DNA of 64,000 bases from Fictibacillus phosphorivorans. Its GTDB lineage: Bacteria > Bacillota > Bacilli > Bacillales > Fictibacillaceae. The notes under the pieces are model-generated. The model saw only the letters and a list, made by a program, of their open reading frames with translations, was not told the DNA's origin and made no database searches. Below, piece after piece: positions 16,434 through 25,532 of this stretch (positions are counted from its first letter, which is position 1; the number at the start of each line of letters is the position of its first letter). The position numbers and the translations under genes were made by a program. The stretch lies in assembly GCF_001629705.1 (NCBI RefSeq), contig NZ_CP015378.1:2046001-2110000 (forward strand), read 5' to 3'.

Positions 16434-17771
16434 ATGGGATCAACAGAGTTAACAGGAAGAATTATCTTTAAAGGTGACCCTGGCTACAATGAAGCCGTTA
16501 GAAACTGGAACCCTTATGTCAACACATATCCTCTTGTATTCGTATTTGCACAAAATGCATGTGACGTTAGTAATGCAATCAAGTGGGCTAGAGAGAACGA
16601 TGTTCCCTTAAGGATCAGAAGCGGTCGACATGCTCTAGACAAAGAGTTCAATGTGGTAAAGGGTGGAATCGTTATAGATACAGGTGATATGAATAAAGTG
16701 CACTTAGATAAGAAAAAGGGAATCGCTACTGTACAACCTGGAATTCGCGTTGGACCTCTTGTAAAAGGCCTTGCTCGAGAAGGCTTTATGGCTGTTTTTG
16801 GCGATAGTCCGACCGTTGGAATCGGAGGCATCACAACTGGTGGAGGATTCGGGCTACTTTCCCGTACAATTGGAGTAATATCAGATAACCTTCTTGCACT
16901 AGAGACCGTAGATGCATATGGACGGATTCTTAAAGCGAGTCCAACTTGTAACGAAGACTTGTTTTGGGCCTCTAGAGGCGGCGGTGGTGGTACGTTTGGA
17001 TACAATACAGAATATACGTTTAAAGTGCATCGTGCACCTGAAACAGCAACGGTCTTTAACATTATTTGGCCATGGGAACAGCTCGAAACAGTATTTGAAG
17101 CATGGCAGAATTTAATGCCGTTTGTAGATTCACGATTAGGCAGTTATATAGAGATCTACAGCAAAGTAAATGGATTATGTCAGGTAACCGGTCTTTTCTT
17201 AGGTTCAAGACCTGAATTAATTCAAATCATACAACCTTTACTTAGTGCCGGAACACCTTCTGAAGTAGTCATTGAAACGCTCTTCTACCCAGACTGTATT
17301 GATTTCCTTGATCCACCTGAGCCACCTTATGCTGATCAAAACTTTAAATTCTCATCTTCTTGGGCGACTAATCTTTGGCCAAAGGAACCGATTAAGGTAA
17401 TGAAACAATTTTTAGAAGAAGCACCTGGAACAGAATCCAATTTTTATTTTACTAACTGGGGCGGTGCGATCAGCAGAGTGCCAAAAGACAAGACAGCTTT
17501 CTATTGGCGGGATCCGTTGTTTTATACAGAATGGAACGCTACGTGGGTTGATAAATCCGAGGAAGCGAGTAGTCTTGCATCAGTCGAGTCTGTGCGTCAG
17601 CAGTTAAAACCTTATACGATAGGTTCTTATGTAAACGTCCCAGACGAAAGCATTCAAAACTTCGGGAATGCTTATTGGGCAACAAACTTTGCAAGACTGC
17701 AAAGAATAAAAACAAAATACGATCCTGAGAATGTATTTAACCATCCTCAGAGTGTCCCACCACTCTACTAA
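16434..17771 (+). CDS. FAD-linked oxidoreductase, berberine-bridge type
   Basis: A 445-residue flavoprotein. The PCMH-type FAD-binding domain covers about 30-200: RIRSGRHALD carries the histidine that binds FAD covalently, and TVGIGGITTGGGFGLLSR is the pyrophosphate-binding stretch. The C-terminal BBE segment is YWATNFARLQRIKTKYDPENVF. Such enzymes oxidise sugars or secondary metabolites with oxygen as acceptor. The second covalent residue, a Cys in bicovalent members, is not obvious. ATG at 16434 has GGGAGTGG upstream; the longer frame to 16203 is only hydrophobic non-coding sequence. Confidence 0.88.
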   Translation: MGSTELTGRIIFKGDPGYNEAVRNWNPYVNTYPLVFVFAQNACDVSNAIKWARENDVPLRIRSGRHALDKEFNVVKGGIVIDTGDMNKVHLDKKKGIATVQPGIRVGPLVKGLAREGFMAVFGDSPTVGIGGITTGGGFGLLSRTIGVISDNLLALETVDAYGRILKASPTCNEDLFWASRGGGGGTFGYNTEYTFKVHRAPETATVFNIIWPWEQLETVFEAWQNLMPFVDSRLGSYIEIYSKVNGLCQVTGLFLGSRPELIQIIQPLLSAGTPSEVVIETLFYPDCIDFLDPPEPPYADQNFKFSSSWATNLWPKEPIKVMKQFLEEAPGTESNFYFTNWGGAISRVPKDKTAFYWRDPLFYTEWNATWVDKSEEASSLASVESVRQQLKPYTIGSYVNVPDESIQNFGNAYWATNFARLQRIKTKYDPENVFNHPQSVPPLY

Positions 17772-17787
17772 GAATTTATATTTGCAA

Positions 17788-17829
17788 TAGTTATCCGGTA
17801 TTTTGATGACCGGGTAACTATTTTTTTTG
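17788..17829 (+). terminator. terminator of the FAD oxidoreductase gene
   Basis: Stem TAGTTATCCGGT / ACCGGGTAACTA, followed by eight T. Confidence 0.85.
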
Positions 17830-17935
17830 GGATGGTGACGTAAATTATTTTAAACTTGATAGTTGTTAATTTCCGTTACAGAATCTTACAGATTATGTTA
17901 AAATTTAAAAATATATAAATAAGGAGAGGTGTCTT

Positions 17936-18721
17936 ATGTATACTCCGACAGAAAGAGATGCTTATTTTCAGCGTACGATCGATATGCTAAATGTGTTGCC
18001 TATGGTTGAAGGTGTTGTTCAATTAGGTTCTGGTGTAACGGGGTACAAAGACGAATTCTCGGATATTGATCTAATGATAGCTACGTCAACTGAGGATGAA
18101 GTCATTGGAGTGAAAGATAATATTCAGCAATTTTACAAGGATTTGAATCCCGTTATCATTAAAGAGAAGCAGTTTTCAAAAAATATTTACCTATTGATTG
18201 TTATTTTAGAAAACTCGTTGGAATTCAATGTTTCAATTCTTCAAAGGAATTCATTAAGTGTAAGATCTCCGTTGTGGAGAATAGTTTTGGACAAAACAGG
18301 CTTAGTCTCTGAGAAGATGGGAAAAGAGGATCGCTCTTTTTCAAACAAACCCGTAAAGTATGCTACTTTCGAAGATCCTGTTTTCGAATTTGTTTATTGT
18401 TTCATAAGATTAGACAAAGAATTGAAACGCCATAATTTCGTATATGCACTAAAGATGCTAGAGTCGATGAGAGATTACACGTTAATCGTTCAAGCTTTAA
18501 ATGAAGATAAAAAACTTCATCAGTTTAAAGCTTACGACTCGTTAAATAGTGACTTTCTAAAAAAATATCTTTCAACATATCCACAATATATAACGTGTGA
18601 TAGTTTGGTTGAATCTGCTTTATTATTAAAAGAATTATTTATACATACCGTAATGAGGAGTTCAATATATATACTAGATGATTCTTTACTTGAGTTGTTA
18701 AAACAAAAGAATCCCGCATAA
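17936..18721 (+). CDS. nucleotidyltransferase-fold protein (aminoglycoside adenylyltransferase-like)
   Basis: A 261-residue protein. Residues 27-46 contain LGSGVTGYKDEFSDIDLMIA, the G-S-x(8-10)-D-x-D signature of polymerase-beta nucleotidyltransferases, with the two metal-binding aspartates. The helical C-terminal half resembles antibiotic-modifying enzymes and their many uncharacterised relatives in Bacillaceae. Resistance cannot be claimed from this. GGAGAGG precedes ATG; a strong terminator follows. Confidence 0.75.
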   Translation: MYTPTERDAYFQRTIDMLNVLPMVEGVVQLGSGVTGYKDEFSDIDLMIATSTEDEVIGVKDNIQQFYKDLNPVIIKEKQFSKNIYLLIVILENSLEFNVSILQRNSLSVRSPLWRIVLDKTGLVSEKMGKEDRSFSNKPVKYATFEDPVFEFVYCFIRLDKELKRHNFVYALKMLESMRDYTLIVQALNEDKKLHQFKAYDSLNSDFLKKYLSTYPQYITCDSLVESALLLKELFIHTVMRSSIYILDDSLLELLKQKNPA

Positions 18722-18760
18722 ACTATCAAAAGCACTGTACATGCAGTGCTTTTGATAGTT
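18721..18760. terminator. bidirectional terminator
   Basis: Perfect 17-bp stem, AACTATCAAAAGCACTG with its complement and a 6-base loop, between two convergent genes. Confidence 0.85.
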
Positions 18761-18777
18761 TCCTATAAGATTTTTAA

Positions 18778-19404
18778 CTAGTAAAGCTTGCTCTTATAAC
18801 CGTCCTTGAGGTCATTTGCTATTCTTTCTTCAGTCATTTCAGGTAGATTTACATGATCTGCTAGAATCTTTGCCGCGTTTGGGAGAGATTCTTTCTTTTC
18901 CCAACGTTCATGTTCCCAAAGTCCGGATCGTTTGAACGCTTTCCCACAATGCATATAACATTGTTCTACTTTAACTAGAATACCCAGAAGTGGAGATTTT
19001 CCTCCTGCTTCCATTTTTTTGAGTACTTCTTCATCTTTAATAATAGCAGCTTCACCGTTAATCCGTAGCGTCTCACCCATTCCTGGTATTAGAAATAGTA
19101 AACCTACTTTCGGATTTGAGAGAATATTAAACATTGAATCTACACGCTTATTCCCTGGTCGGTCGGGAATCACGAGATGGTGATCATCCAATACATATAC
19201 AAAGCCTGGTGCATCACCTCTAGGTGAACTATCACAGTTCCCTTCATGATCTGACGTAGCTAAAATTAAAAATGGTGAATGTGCAATAAAGTCTTTGCAA
19301 TGTTCATCTATTTTAGGGATAACTTTATTCTGCCCCCTAAGACTAGGAGTTCCGAGCATAAGCCTCAGCTCTTCTTGGCTGTTCACATAGTTAAAAGTTT
19401 TCAC
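18778..19404 (-). CDS. pyridoxamine 5'-phosphate oxidase-family flavoprotein
   Basis: A 208-residue protein. The split-barrel FMN-binding core runs from FLILATSDHEGNCDSSPRGDAPGFV (about 45-69) through RPGNKRVDSMFNILSNPKVGLLFLIPG and LRINGEAAI. This matches the MSMEG_1061-like, FMN-dependent PPOX branch, not PdxH itself. Natural substrate is unknown; related proteins use FMN, F420 or heme. Monocistronic or with the small gene upstream (19420), 15 bases away. Confidence 0.85.
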   Translation of the reverse strand: MKTFNYVNSQEELRLMLGTPSLRGQNKVIPKIDEHCKDFIAHSPFLILATSDHEGNCDSSPRGDAPGFVYVLDDHHLVIPDRPGNKRVDSMFNILSNPKVGLLFLIPGMGETLRINGEAAIIKDEEVLKKMEAGGKSPLLGILVKVEQCYMHCGKAFKRSGLWEHERWEKKESLPNAAKILADHVNLPEMTEERIANDLKDGYKSKLY

Positions 19405-19419
19405 TATCGTTTCATCCCC

Positions 19420-19710
19420 TTACTTTCTAAGAGCATCCGCTGCCAGATGTGCATCTGTATTCTTGACGTAAATGTCGTATTGCGTGTTATCAATTACTGG
19501 CCGTTCTCTATCACCAAATGCCTGCCCCGGAATTCTCACTTTATATGCCACACCATCAGCTTTAAGTTTGGCTATGATATTAAAATAGTTTTCCTGACCA
19601 AATGCAGTATAGATGAGATTCATGTTACGGTAACGATACTTATGAACAAAAGAACCAACAATGATTCCGCCAAGCACAATCAAAAGAAAAAACCATCCGA
19701 ATACCGGCAT
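19420..19710 (-). CDS. small single-pass membrane protein of unknown function
   Basis: A 96-residue protein. One N-terminal transmembrane helix (about 4-20, WFFLLIVLGGIIVGSFV) is followed by a basic segment and a small soluble domain: IIAKLKADGVAYKVRIPG, then NTQYDIYVKNTDAHLAADALRK. The domain pattern (a residue-pair of strand-helix, YDIYVK near the end) resembles DUF2007-type signal-transducing folds but I cannot name it. Probably cotranscribed with the flavoprotein downstream. Confidence 0.7.
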   Translation of the reverse strand: MPVFGWFFLLIVLGGIIVGSFVHKYRYRNMNLIYTAFGQENYFNIIAKLKADGVAYKVRIPGQAFGDRERPVIDNTQYDIYVKNTDAHLAADALRK

Positions 19711-19948
19711 GCTTCACAACACCTCTTTTACGTTTCATCACTTCTTATACTCTGCTCGTTTCCACTAAGACTTTCTAAATTTTGATCAAATTTCATTTTG
19801 CGAATGTATCTAAATTCAATGATATGATGATGGAAAAATTTAGTCAACGAGTGAAAATACCCCCATAAATAAACGATTCCCTCTTAATAGTGTATAGAGT
19901 ACATAAAAAAGTAATGACAGAAGTACGAACACTGTTAGGAGGCAAATC

Positions 19949-20269
19949 ATGGAGCCGTATGTAAAGGATGCTCTGCTTGAATGGAAAGACGAAATCGAGC
20001 AACAAAAAAAAGAAATAGATGAAGAGTATGAAAAAGTAAAAACAGAACTTCAACTTTATTCTTATAAATTCGGAATCACGAAGCAAGTCATCCAATCTAC
20101 CATTAACGAAGAAATGATCAAGAACATCAAGAAAACCTATCAAGAACCTTTTGAAGAAAAGTACAATGAATTGAAGCAACAGCTAAAAAAGCTTGAGGAA
20201 AAACGCAGCGTTTTCAATATGTTTGTAGAAAAGATCGAAATTGCTTCTGTTAAAGAATCCAATTCATAA
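19949..20269 (+). CDS. coiled-coil protein of unknown function
   Basis: A 106-residue, very charged protein. It is predicted almost entirely helical, with coiled-coil heptads at about 12-35 (WKDEIEQQKKEIDEEYEKVK) and 70-92 (EKYNELKQQLKKLEEKRSVF). No membrane or signal segment. GTTAGGAGG precedes ATG by 8 bases. The gene stands alone with its own terminator. Family not recognised. Confidence 0.7.
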   Translation: MEPYVKDALLEWKDEIEQQKKEIDEEYEKVKTELQLYSYKFGITKQVIQSTINEEMIKNIKKTYQEPFEEKYNELKQQLKKLEEKRSVFNMFVEKIEIASVKESNS

Positions 20270-20275
20270 AAAATC

Positions 20276-20305
20276 GAAGCTTGGAATTGATTCCAAGCTT
20301 CTTTA
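20276..20305 (+). terminator. terminator of the coiled-coil gene
   Basis: Stem GAAGCTTGGAA with its complement, loop of a few bases, then a short T-rich tail; probably works both ways. Confidence 0.75.
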
Positions 20306-20351
20306 TGTTTTCTTCTTGCTGGTTTCAATCTAAAGGCGCCTGTCAAAACGT

Positions 20352-20448
20352 GTCGAAAAACGGATAAATAATTTTATATACGGAATTAAATTGATTTACC
20401 TCGTATTTATTGTAATTTACCTCGTAATGGTTGTTATTACCCCGTAAT
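20352..20448. repeat. short-period intergenic repeat, array 1
   Basis: The core TTACCTCGTA occurs at 20396 and 20417, and TTACCCCGTA at 20437, so the spacing is 21 then 20 bp. The sequence between cores varies. A segment TGTCGAAAAACGG lies upstream at 20351. No reading frame or hairpin explains the spacing. Two further arrays with other cores and similar spacing are at 42.5 and 61.8 kb. Confidence 0.7.
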
Positions 20449-20539
20449 GAATGATGGATGTACATACAGATTGTATAAAGATTGATTTTGTTCAATTGTG
20501 GTGGACATCATTAGTTGAATTTCCTGTACTCAACTATGT

Positions 20540-21805
20540 TTATTTTACAACTTGAGCAACTATCTCTTTCTTCACAGCTTTTTCAGTTGCCTTTCCTCTC
20601 AAAAAGAGACCAGAATACATGAAAAATGCGCCGATCATTATTATTACTCCCATATATACACTCATCATAACAGGAACTAAAAAAGCCCCTAAGATAATCG
20701 TCGAGCGAGCTAACATATCTGCTCCACTAAATGATACATTTGCAAATGCAGAGTAAGATCCTCTCTTATCGCTAGGAATCATATTCGCTTTTTCAGCTTC
20801 CTTAATCGGAGAGTAAATTAACTCTCCCATTGTAGCGATCACGTTAAATAGAAGTAATACATACCAAGCGTTTGCTGAAGTAACGGTCACGTAACCTATT
20901 CCGTATAACAACAACCCAATCAATAAAGCATTTTTCTTAGAAAAACGATCCATAACCCGGTTGATTAAGAATGTGAAACAAACAACCATCAACATGTTTT
21001 GGATGTTTAGCATACTGAGCATTCGAACTCCTGTGATCTCAAAATTACCAATGTGAAAAGAGTCGAAGGTTTCAGCCAAACGAATGCCAATATAACTGTT
21101 CAGTGTGAATTCCGCTGAAAAGATAAAAGTTCCGCCAATAACGACTTTCACGAATGCAGAATCTTTTAAAGCTACTTTATAGTTTTGAAACAAGTCCAGA
21201 AAAACATTCTCATGTGTTTTTTCCAAAAAGCCTGTGAACTCATCTCGTAACCAAATTCCATAAGCAATAGGAATGCTGATTGATGTTACGGTTAACAACA
21301 CAAAAAGTTCAATCTGATGACTTACATAAAGCAAACCACCTAAAGCAGCTCCAATCGCCATCGATAAATTAATCATCCAGTAATCAAGCGTGTATACTTC
21401 TTTTCTGTTTTCAGGTGTCGTTGAATCCATAATAATCGCATGCATGGCAGGTCTTCCTAGGCTGCTTGTAACAGTGAATCCTATATAAGCGAATGCAAAG
21501 ACCAGAATCCAGTTTTGTTCAGGGAACAAGCTTACGGTCATGAGTAAAAACATGACTGCATTTAAGCAAGAAGTTGTCATCAACACTTTCTTTCTTGGAA
21601 AACGATCCGAAATGTAACCACCGATTAAATTGACAATGAATCCAATAATAACTGTTAAGATCAAAAATGTCCCTGCCCAAACCTTGCCCTTCTCCATAGC
21701 AAAAAACAAGGCCATAAATGGCATGACGGCCGATGAAACGGCTCGATTAAAGAACGATGTAATCAAACGCACTTTAATATTTTGGGGGTATTCTCTCCAT
21801 CCCAT
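20540..21805 (-). CDS. MFS transporter
   Basis: A 421-residue protein with twelve predicted transmembrane helices. The motif GGYISDRFPRKKVL near 62-75 is the loop 2-3 signature (G-x-x-x-D-R-x-x-R-K) of the major facilitator superfamily, and the middle loop carries the usual basic stretch. It looks like a drug or metabolite exporter. It is divergent from an SgrR-type regulator gene starting 100 bases away, which is a common pair in Bacillaceae, so the regulator probably controls it. Substrate unknown. Confidence 0.85.
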   Translation of the reverse strand: MGWREYPQNIKVRLITSFFNRAVSSAVMPFMALFFAMEKGKVWAGTFLILTVIIGFIVNLIGGYISDRFPRKKVLMTTSCLNAVMFLLMTVSLFPEQNWILVFAFAYIGFTVTSSLGRPAMHAIIMDSTTPENRKEVYTLDYWMINLSMAIGAALGGLLYVSHQIELFVLLTVTSISIPIAYGIWLRDEFTGFLEKTHENVFLDLFQNYKVALKDSAFVKVVIGGTFIFSAEFTLNSYIGIRLAETFDSFHIGNFEITGVRMLSMLNIQNMLMVVCFTFLINRVMDRFSKKNALLIGLLLYGIGYVTVTSANAWYVLLLFNVIATMGELIYSPIKEAEKANMIPSDKRGSYSAFANVSFSGADMLARSTIILGAFLVPVMMSVYMGVIIMIGAFFMYSGLFLRGKATEKAVKKEIVAQVVK

Positions 21806-21906
21806 GTTGTCCCCTCCTTCTCTGTATTGTAATATTAAACTAGACTACAAATGATAAAAATAGACAATTATAAAAATCATGTCTACTTTTAAGTTGGAGG
21901 AGAAAC

Positions 21907-23562
21907 ATGGATAACAAACTTCTTGTTCTATGGAGATACTTTCCATCTGGTCATATTCGAACCGAAGAAATTGCTGAGGCTCTTCAGATCAGTCAGAAAC
22001 AAACAACACGATATTTAAAAAAATGGAACGATGAAGGCTGGTTAACTTTTACTCCAGGTCGTGGAAGAGGAAATGTTTCACGTCTTCAATGGCAAAAGAA
22101 TATCGAAGAAAACTTTGAGGATGAAGTATTGCTCAAGCTGGATCATGAACCCGTTGAAATTAGCAGTAAATATTTAATGTATGATTGGTCAACGGAAACA
22201 AAGTTAAGATTGATGAACAAATTTTATACGCAATTTGGCTTTGTGCAGGAAGCAAAAGACAAACTGGTGGTGCCAAAACGCTATCCTTTTAGGACCCTAC
22301 ACCCATTAGATGCAGCAGATGCACATAGCGCAAATATGGTATCGAATGTATTTAATCGACTCGTATCGTTAACCGATCAAGGAGAAATCATGCCAGAACT
22401 TGCTCACAGCTGGGATGTTTCATCTACGAAACTACGACTTTACTTAAGAAAAGACGTCTGCTTTCACGACGGATCTGTTTTAACAGCAACAGATGTAATC
22501 AATTGTTTAGAAAAACTTAGATTTCATGAACAAAACAAAGATTTATGGAAACCGATCGATGAAATGGTTTCAAAAGCTCCACTCGTGGTCGATATTTTGT
22601 ACCCAGGAGGCTGCAGCTATATTCTTCCGTTGTTAAGCATGATGACATCGAGTATTTATAAAGAAAGCAAAGGAAGGATTTATGGGACTGGAGGGTTCTT
22701 GGTAGAAGAAGACAATGACCAAAAAACAACGCTTGCCGCTTTTAAAGAACATTTTCAAGAACGACCGTTACTTGATGCTGTTGAATTTGTTAAAGTTCCA
22801 AAAGACTTTCCGATTGTTTACCACTCATCTTTAGAACCGAATCATCATGAAACCTTTCAAGTAGAGAGTGATTCGGGCTTTGGTGTACTTATCATGAATG
22901 CTTATCGTAGCGGATCACAGATTGCTAAATTAGAGGTACGGCATTACATCCATCAAATTCTAGCAATGAATCGCCATAGGATACCTGAATATGAGTCAAG
23001 AGCCATACCGAACGACAATAGTTGCATGATCGGAAATCGTCTTCCCTATTCAATACCTACAGCAGTTAGGCCCGAATTTACAGAGCCTCTAATTATTAGG
23101 ATAGCGGAGCATACAGAAGAAGCTTCTAGATGGCTTCTAGACACGTTTGCTCAATATGACATCCCTGTTCAAGTCATACATGTATCTTTCGAGGACGCTA
23201 TTTTTAATAAACAACTAACTGACCAAACAGACATGTTCATACATGGTGAAATATTTGAATTGAATCAAGATCTGTCTTTCTATTTTTTCTTAACAAATGG
23301 GTTTGCACCACTACCATTAATTTTAGGGAAAAACAAGAGATGGCAAAAACGCATCTCTCAATATATTCATACACCATTTGGAGAATGGACGAATTTGAAT
23401 GTTGCAGTCGAGAAGGAACTTATTGAGGAAGCCATTATGATCCCGCTGTATTATCAAAAGAGGTATATACCTTTTTCAACTGAATTGATGAACGTGAATA
23501 TCAAGCATTTCGGATATGTTGATTTTTCTAAACTATGGTTAAGGCCAACGCTTGATCAGTAA
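21907..23562 (+). CDS. SgrR-type transcriptional regulator with solute-binding domain
   Basis: A 551-residue protein. The first about 110 residues are a winged-helix domain (GHIRTEEIAEALQISQKQTTRYLKKWNDEGWL, a clear helix-turn-helix with wing). The rest is a family 5 extracellular-type solute-binding domain (RTLHPLDAADAHSANMVSNVFNRLV, then ALNQDLSFYFF-like end), cytoplasmic here. SgrR senses sugar-phosphate stress in enterobacteria. In this group such proteins regulate the adjacent MFS gene. GGAGGAG precedes ATG. Confidence 0.85.
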   Translation: MDNKLLVLWRYFPSGHIRTEEIAEALQISQKQTTRYLKKWNDEGWLTFTPGRGRGNVSRLQWQKNIEENFEDEVLLKLDHEPVEISSKYLMYDWSTETKLRLMNKFYTQFGFVQEAKDKLVVPKRYPFRTLHPLDAADAHSANMVSNVFNRLVSLTDQGEIMPELAHSWDVSSTKLRLYLRKDVCFHDGSVLTATDVINCLEKLRFHEQNKDLWKPIDEMVSKAPLVVDILYPGGCSYILPLLSMMTSSIYKESKGRIYGTGGFLVEEDNDQKTTLAAFKEHFQERPLLDAVEFVKVPKDFPIVYHSSLEPNHHETFQVESDSGFGVLIMNAYRSGSQIAKLEVRHYIHQILAMNRHRIPEYESRAIPNDNSCMIGNRLPYSIPTAVRPEFTEPLIIRIAEHTEEASRWLLDTFAQYDIPVQVIHVSFEDAIFNKQLTDQTDMFIHGEIFELNQDLSFYFFLTNGFAPLPLILGKNKRWQKRISQYIHTPFGEWTNLNVAVEKELIEEAIMIPLYYQKRYIPFSTELMNVNIKHFGYVDFSKLWLRPTLDQ

Positions 23563-23570
23563 AATAAAAA

Positions 23571-23597
23571 AAGGATCTGACATTTCAGATCCTTTCT
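23571..23597. terminator. bidirectional terminator
   Basis: Stem AAGGATCTGA / TCAGATCCTT with a 4-base loop and T or A runs on both sides, between convergent genes. Confidence 0.85.
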
Positions 23598-23608
23598 CTC
23601 ACTGGAAA

Positions 23609-23914
23609 TCAAGGTTTTGCGTTAATGGTCCAAGACAATCCAAACATCAATCCAATAAATATGGGGATGAAAAGATTGATTCCTATTCCCCACCAGGCGA
23701 ACTGTTTGGAACGATTCATTGTAAACAATCCCACTACTCCTAAGAATACCCCAAGAAAAGGTAATTGAAAAAGAAATAAGTCAGGTATATCCATTGTTTC
23801 TATCAGTAACCCAATATTTAATACTGCCAGAGCTTGTAAACCAATGATAAAAGATATAAATCCAGTTAACGTCTGCAGTTTTCTTCTGCTTTTTTTCTTT
23901 ATTTCCAGTTCCAT
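23609..23914 (-). CDS. small membrane protein of an ECF operon (YhdK-like)
   Basis: A 101-residue protein with three or four predicted transmembrane helices and a basic N-terminus (EIKKKSRRKLQ). It overlaps the anti-sigma gene by 16 bases. In B. subtilis the third gene of the sigM operon, yhdK, encodes a 96-residue membrane protein that helps the anti-sigma factor YhdL. Size, topology and position fit that role, but I rely on context more than sequence. Confidence 0.7.
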   Translation of the reverse strand: MELEIKKKSRRKLQTLTGFISFIIGLQALAVLNIGLLIETMDIPDLFLFQLPFLGVFLGVVGLFTMNRSKQFAWWGIGINLFIPIFIGLMFGLSWTINAKP

Positions 23915-24942
23915 AATTTGACCTCCCCTACTTTTATCGCTCGAACAACTTTCATTTGTTCTAATTTTCTTAACTCTGGGACGGGTCCTGTTACAACTGC
24001 CCCATAAATCAGAATCCCTTTGTCTTCCACATATTCACGCCTTTCTTTTATTTCAAGAGATTTTATCTTTGATACAATCTCAGCAGTTTGTTCATTCTTT
24101 TCTAATAACTTTAATATATCGAGAAATACTTCCTCGTTCGTTTGATCTCCGTCAAAAGGTGACCAAGTTGTAGAATCGACCTGTGCGGGATAGCCGATAG
24201 GTGTAATTGGAACACCCTCTTTATCCATTTGCTTAGCTTCTAATCCTGTATCAACCGCTAACCACCGAATCTCCATTTCTTTCGGTAACGCTTTTTCAAT
24301 TTCATTAGGTTTCATTAGTTCTGAGAAAGAAAGGTAAGCTTCTGCAACTGTACCGTCGGGAAGACCTTTTAATACATCCCATTCGTCTGACATATTAAAT
24401 GGTACACCCGCATCAGGATGATACATTTTTTGACCGTCCTTCACAACATCTATTCCATAACCCATCGGAGGAAGCTGCTCTAAGAATGATATTTTTTCAG
24501 GGAATTTTGGCTTATCCAATCCGAAATATACATCTACCTTCTCAGCTAGATAATCTTCACTACCAATGCGCTTAAACGTATCAAAGTTCACATTCATGGA
24601 AAATAAACCAATCTCACTTTCTATTTCCATCTCTTCTAAACTTACATTGGGTTCAGTTACATAAATTGTTTTCCCTACTACATCGATCATCGTGTTTGCT
24701 TTACCACCAATACCGTAATACAAATAAGTGATTAATGTCATGAGGGGTAGAATAAGAAGTAAGATCGCTAGACTTATCATGACGGTTGCATTACGAGCTG
24801 TATTTGATCCTACTTTAATGATTTCTTTTTGTTCTTCTTCAGATAGAGAGGGTGAGGTATGAATGTCGTTCTTCGTCTTCATCATGTAAGCTTTATATAG
24901 ATTTTCGTCATTATTTTGATCCTGTTTATGCTCGTCGCTCAT
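23899..24942 (-). CDS. membrane anti-sigma factor (YhdL-like)
   Basis: A 347-residue protein. A cytoplasmic N-terminal segment of about 52 residues, rich in acidic and polar residues, precedes one transmembrane helix (about 53-78). The rest is a large extracytoplasmic domain with MNVNFDTFKRIGSEDYLAEKV and a C-terminal IYGAVVTGPVPELRKLEQMKVVRAIKVG, like the sigma-factor-regulator N- and C-terminal domains of YhdL. It is expected to hold the sigma factor at the membrane until envelope stress releases it. Its start overlaps the sigma gene by 17 bases. Confidence 0.82.
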   Translation of the reverse strand: MSDEHKQDQNNDENLYKAYMMKTKNDIHTSPSLSEEEQKEIIKVGSNTARNATVMISLAILLLILPLMTLITYLYYGIGGKANTMIDVVGKTIYVTEPNVSLEEMEIESEIGLFSMNVNFDTFKRIGSEDYLAEKVDVYFGLDKPKFPEKISFLEQLPPMGYGIDVVKDGQKMYHPDAGVPFNMSDEWDVLKGLPDGTVAEAYLSFSELMKPNEIEKALPKEMEIRWLAVDTGLEAKQMDKEGVPITPIGYPAQVDSTTWSPFDGDQTNEEVFLDILKLLEKNEQTAEIVSKIKSLEIKERREYVEDKGILIYGAVVTGPVPELRKLEQMKVVRAIKVGEVKLWNWK

Positions 24943-25432
24943 CTAGGTTCATCCTTTCCTTAACGCGTTCTACTAGTTTTTTTCGACCTCTTGAAATATG
25001 ACTTTTTAATGTATTCAGCTTTATATTTAAAATATCAGCTGCTTCTTGATAACTAAGTTCATTCAAATCGCACAACAAAACTACCTGTTTTTCGATCTCT
25101 TTTAAACACTTTAAATCCTCCATTAATAATAAGAATGATTCCTTTTCTAACATCTTACTTTCCGGTGTATTTTCTCTTCTATCTACATCTTCTTTAATCT
25201 CATCAGTAAGAATCGTTTTTTTATTCTTTCTTTGATGATCTATAAATGCATGGTACGCAACTTTAAACAACCAAGCTTTAATGTTGTTGATCTCATAGTC
25301 TGCCAAAGTTAGATATGCTCGATAGAATGCTTCTTGCACCAAGTCTTCCGCAATATGGTGATTCTTCGAAAGAGAATACAAATAGCGGTAAAGATCATTC
25401 ATATAGTGTTTATAAACATCCTCTAGTTGCAC
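24926..25432 (-). CDS. ECF sigma factor, SigM-like
   Basis: A 168-residue sigma-70 of the ECF class. Region 2 starts LEDVYKHYMNDLYRYLYSLSKNHHIAEDLVQEAFYRAY, close to B. subtilis SigM, and the -10 recognition segment W-L-F-K-V-A-Y-H-A-F-I-D follows. Region 4 is LSYQEAADILNIKLNTLKSHISRGRKKLVERVKE. I chose GTG at 25432, 5 bases after GGGGGAG; the 177-codon frame has no better site. A matching ECF promoter lies 25 bases upstream, so it regulates itself. Confidence 0.88.
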   Translation of the reverse strand: MQLEDVYKHYMNDLYRYLYSLSKNHHIAEDLVQEAFYRAYLTLADYEINNIKAWLFKVAYHAFIDHQRKNKKTILTDEIKEDVDRRENTPESKMLEKESFLLLMEDLKCLKEIEKQVVLLCDLNELSYQEAADILNIKLNTLKSHISRGRKKLVERVKERMNLDERRA

Positions 25433-25456
25433 AACCGCTCCCCCTTTCATATCAAC

Positions 25457-25483
25457 CACGTTTTAACCATAAAAAAAGTTGCA
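25457..25483 (-). promoter_or_regulatory. autoregulated ECF promoter
   Basis: TGCAAC (25478-25483) and CGTG (25457-25460), reading leftwards, spaced 17 bp with a T-rich spacer. This is the pattern of SigM/SigW-type promoters (TGAAAC - 16/17 - CGT). It sits immediately upstream of the sigma gene. Confidence 0.75.
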
Positions 25484-25502
25484 ATATTTTACAATTATTT
25501 TC

Positions 25503-25532
25503 AATAAAAAATACTCAGATTGATTTCTGAGC
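25503..25532 (-). terminator. terminator after the DUF5662 frame
   Basis: Stem CTCAGA / TCTGAG with a 6-base loop, then TATTTTTTATT leftwards. It overlaps the final codons of the interrupted DUF5662 frame. Confidence 0.75.

Noticed and set aside
16514..17062. 182-codon frame on the minus strand
   Set aside because: It lies entirely inside the FAD oxidoreductase gene on the other strand, has no family match, and reflects codon bias of that gene.
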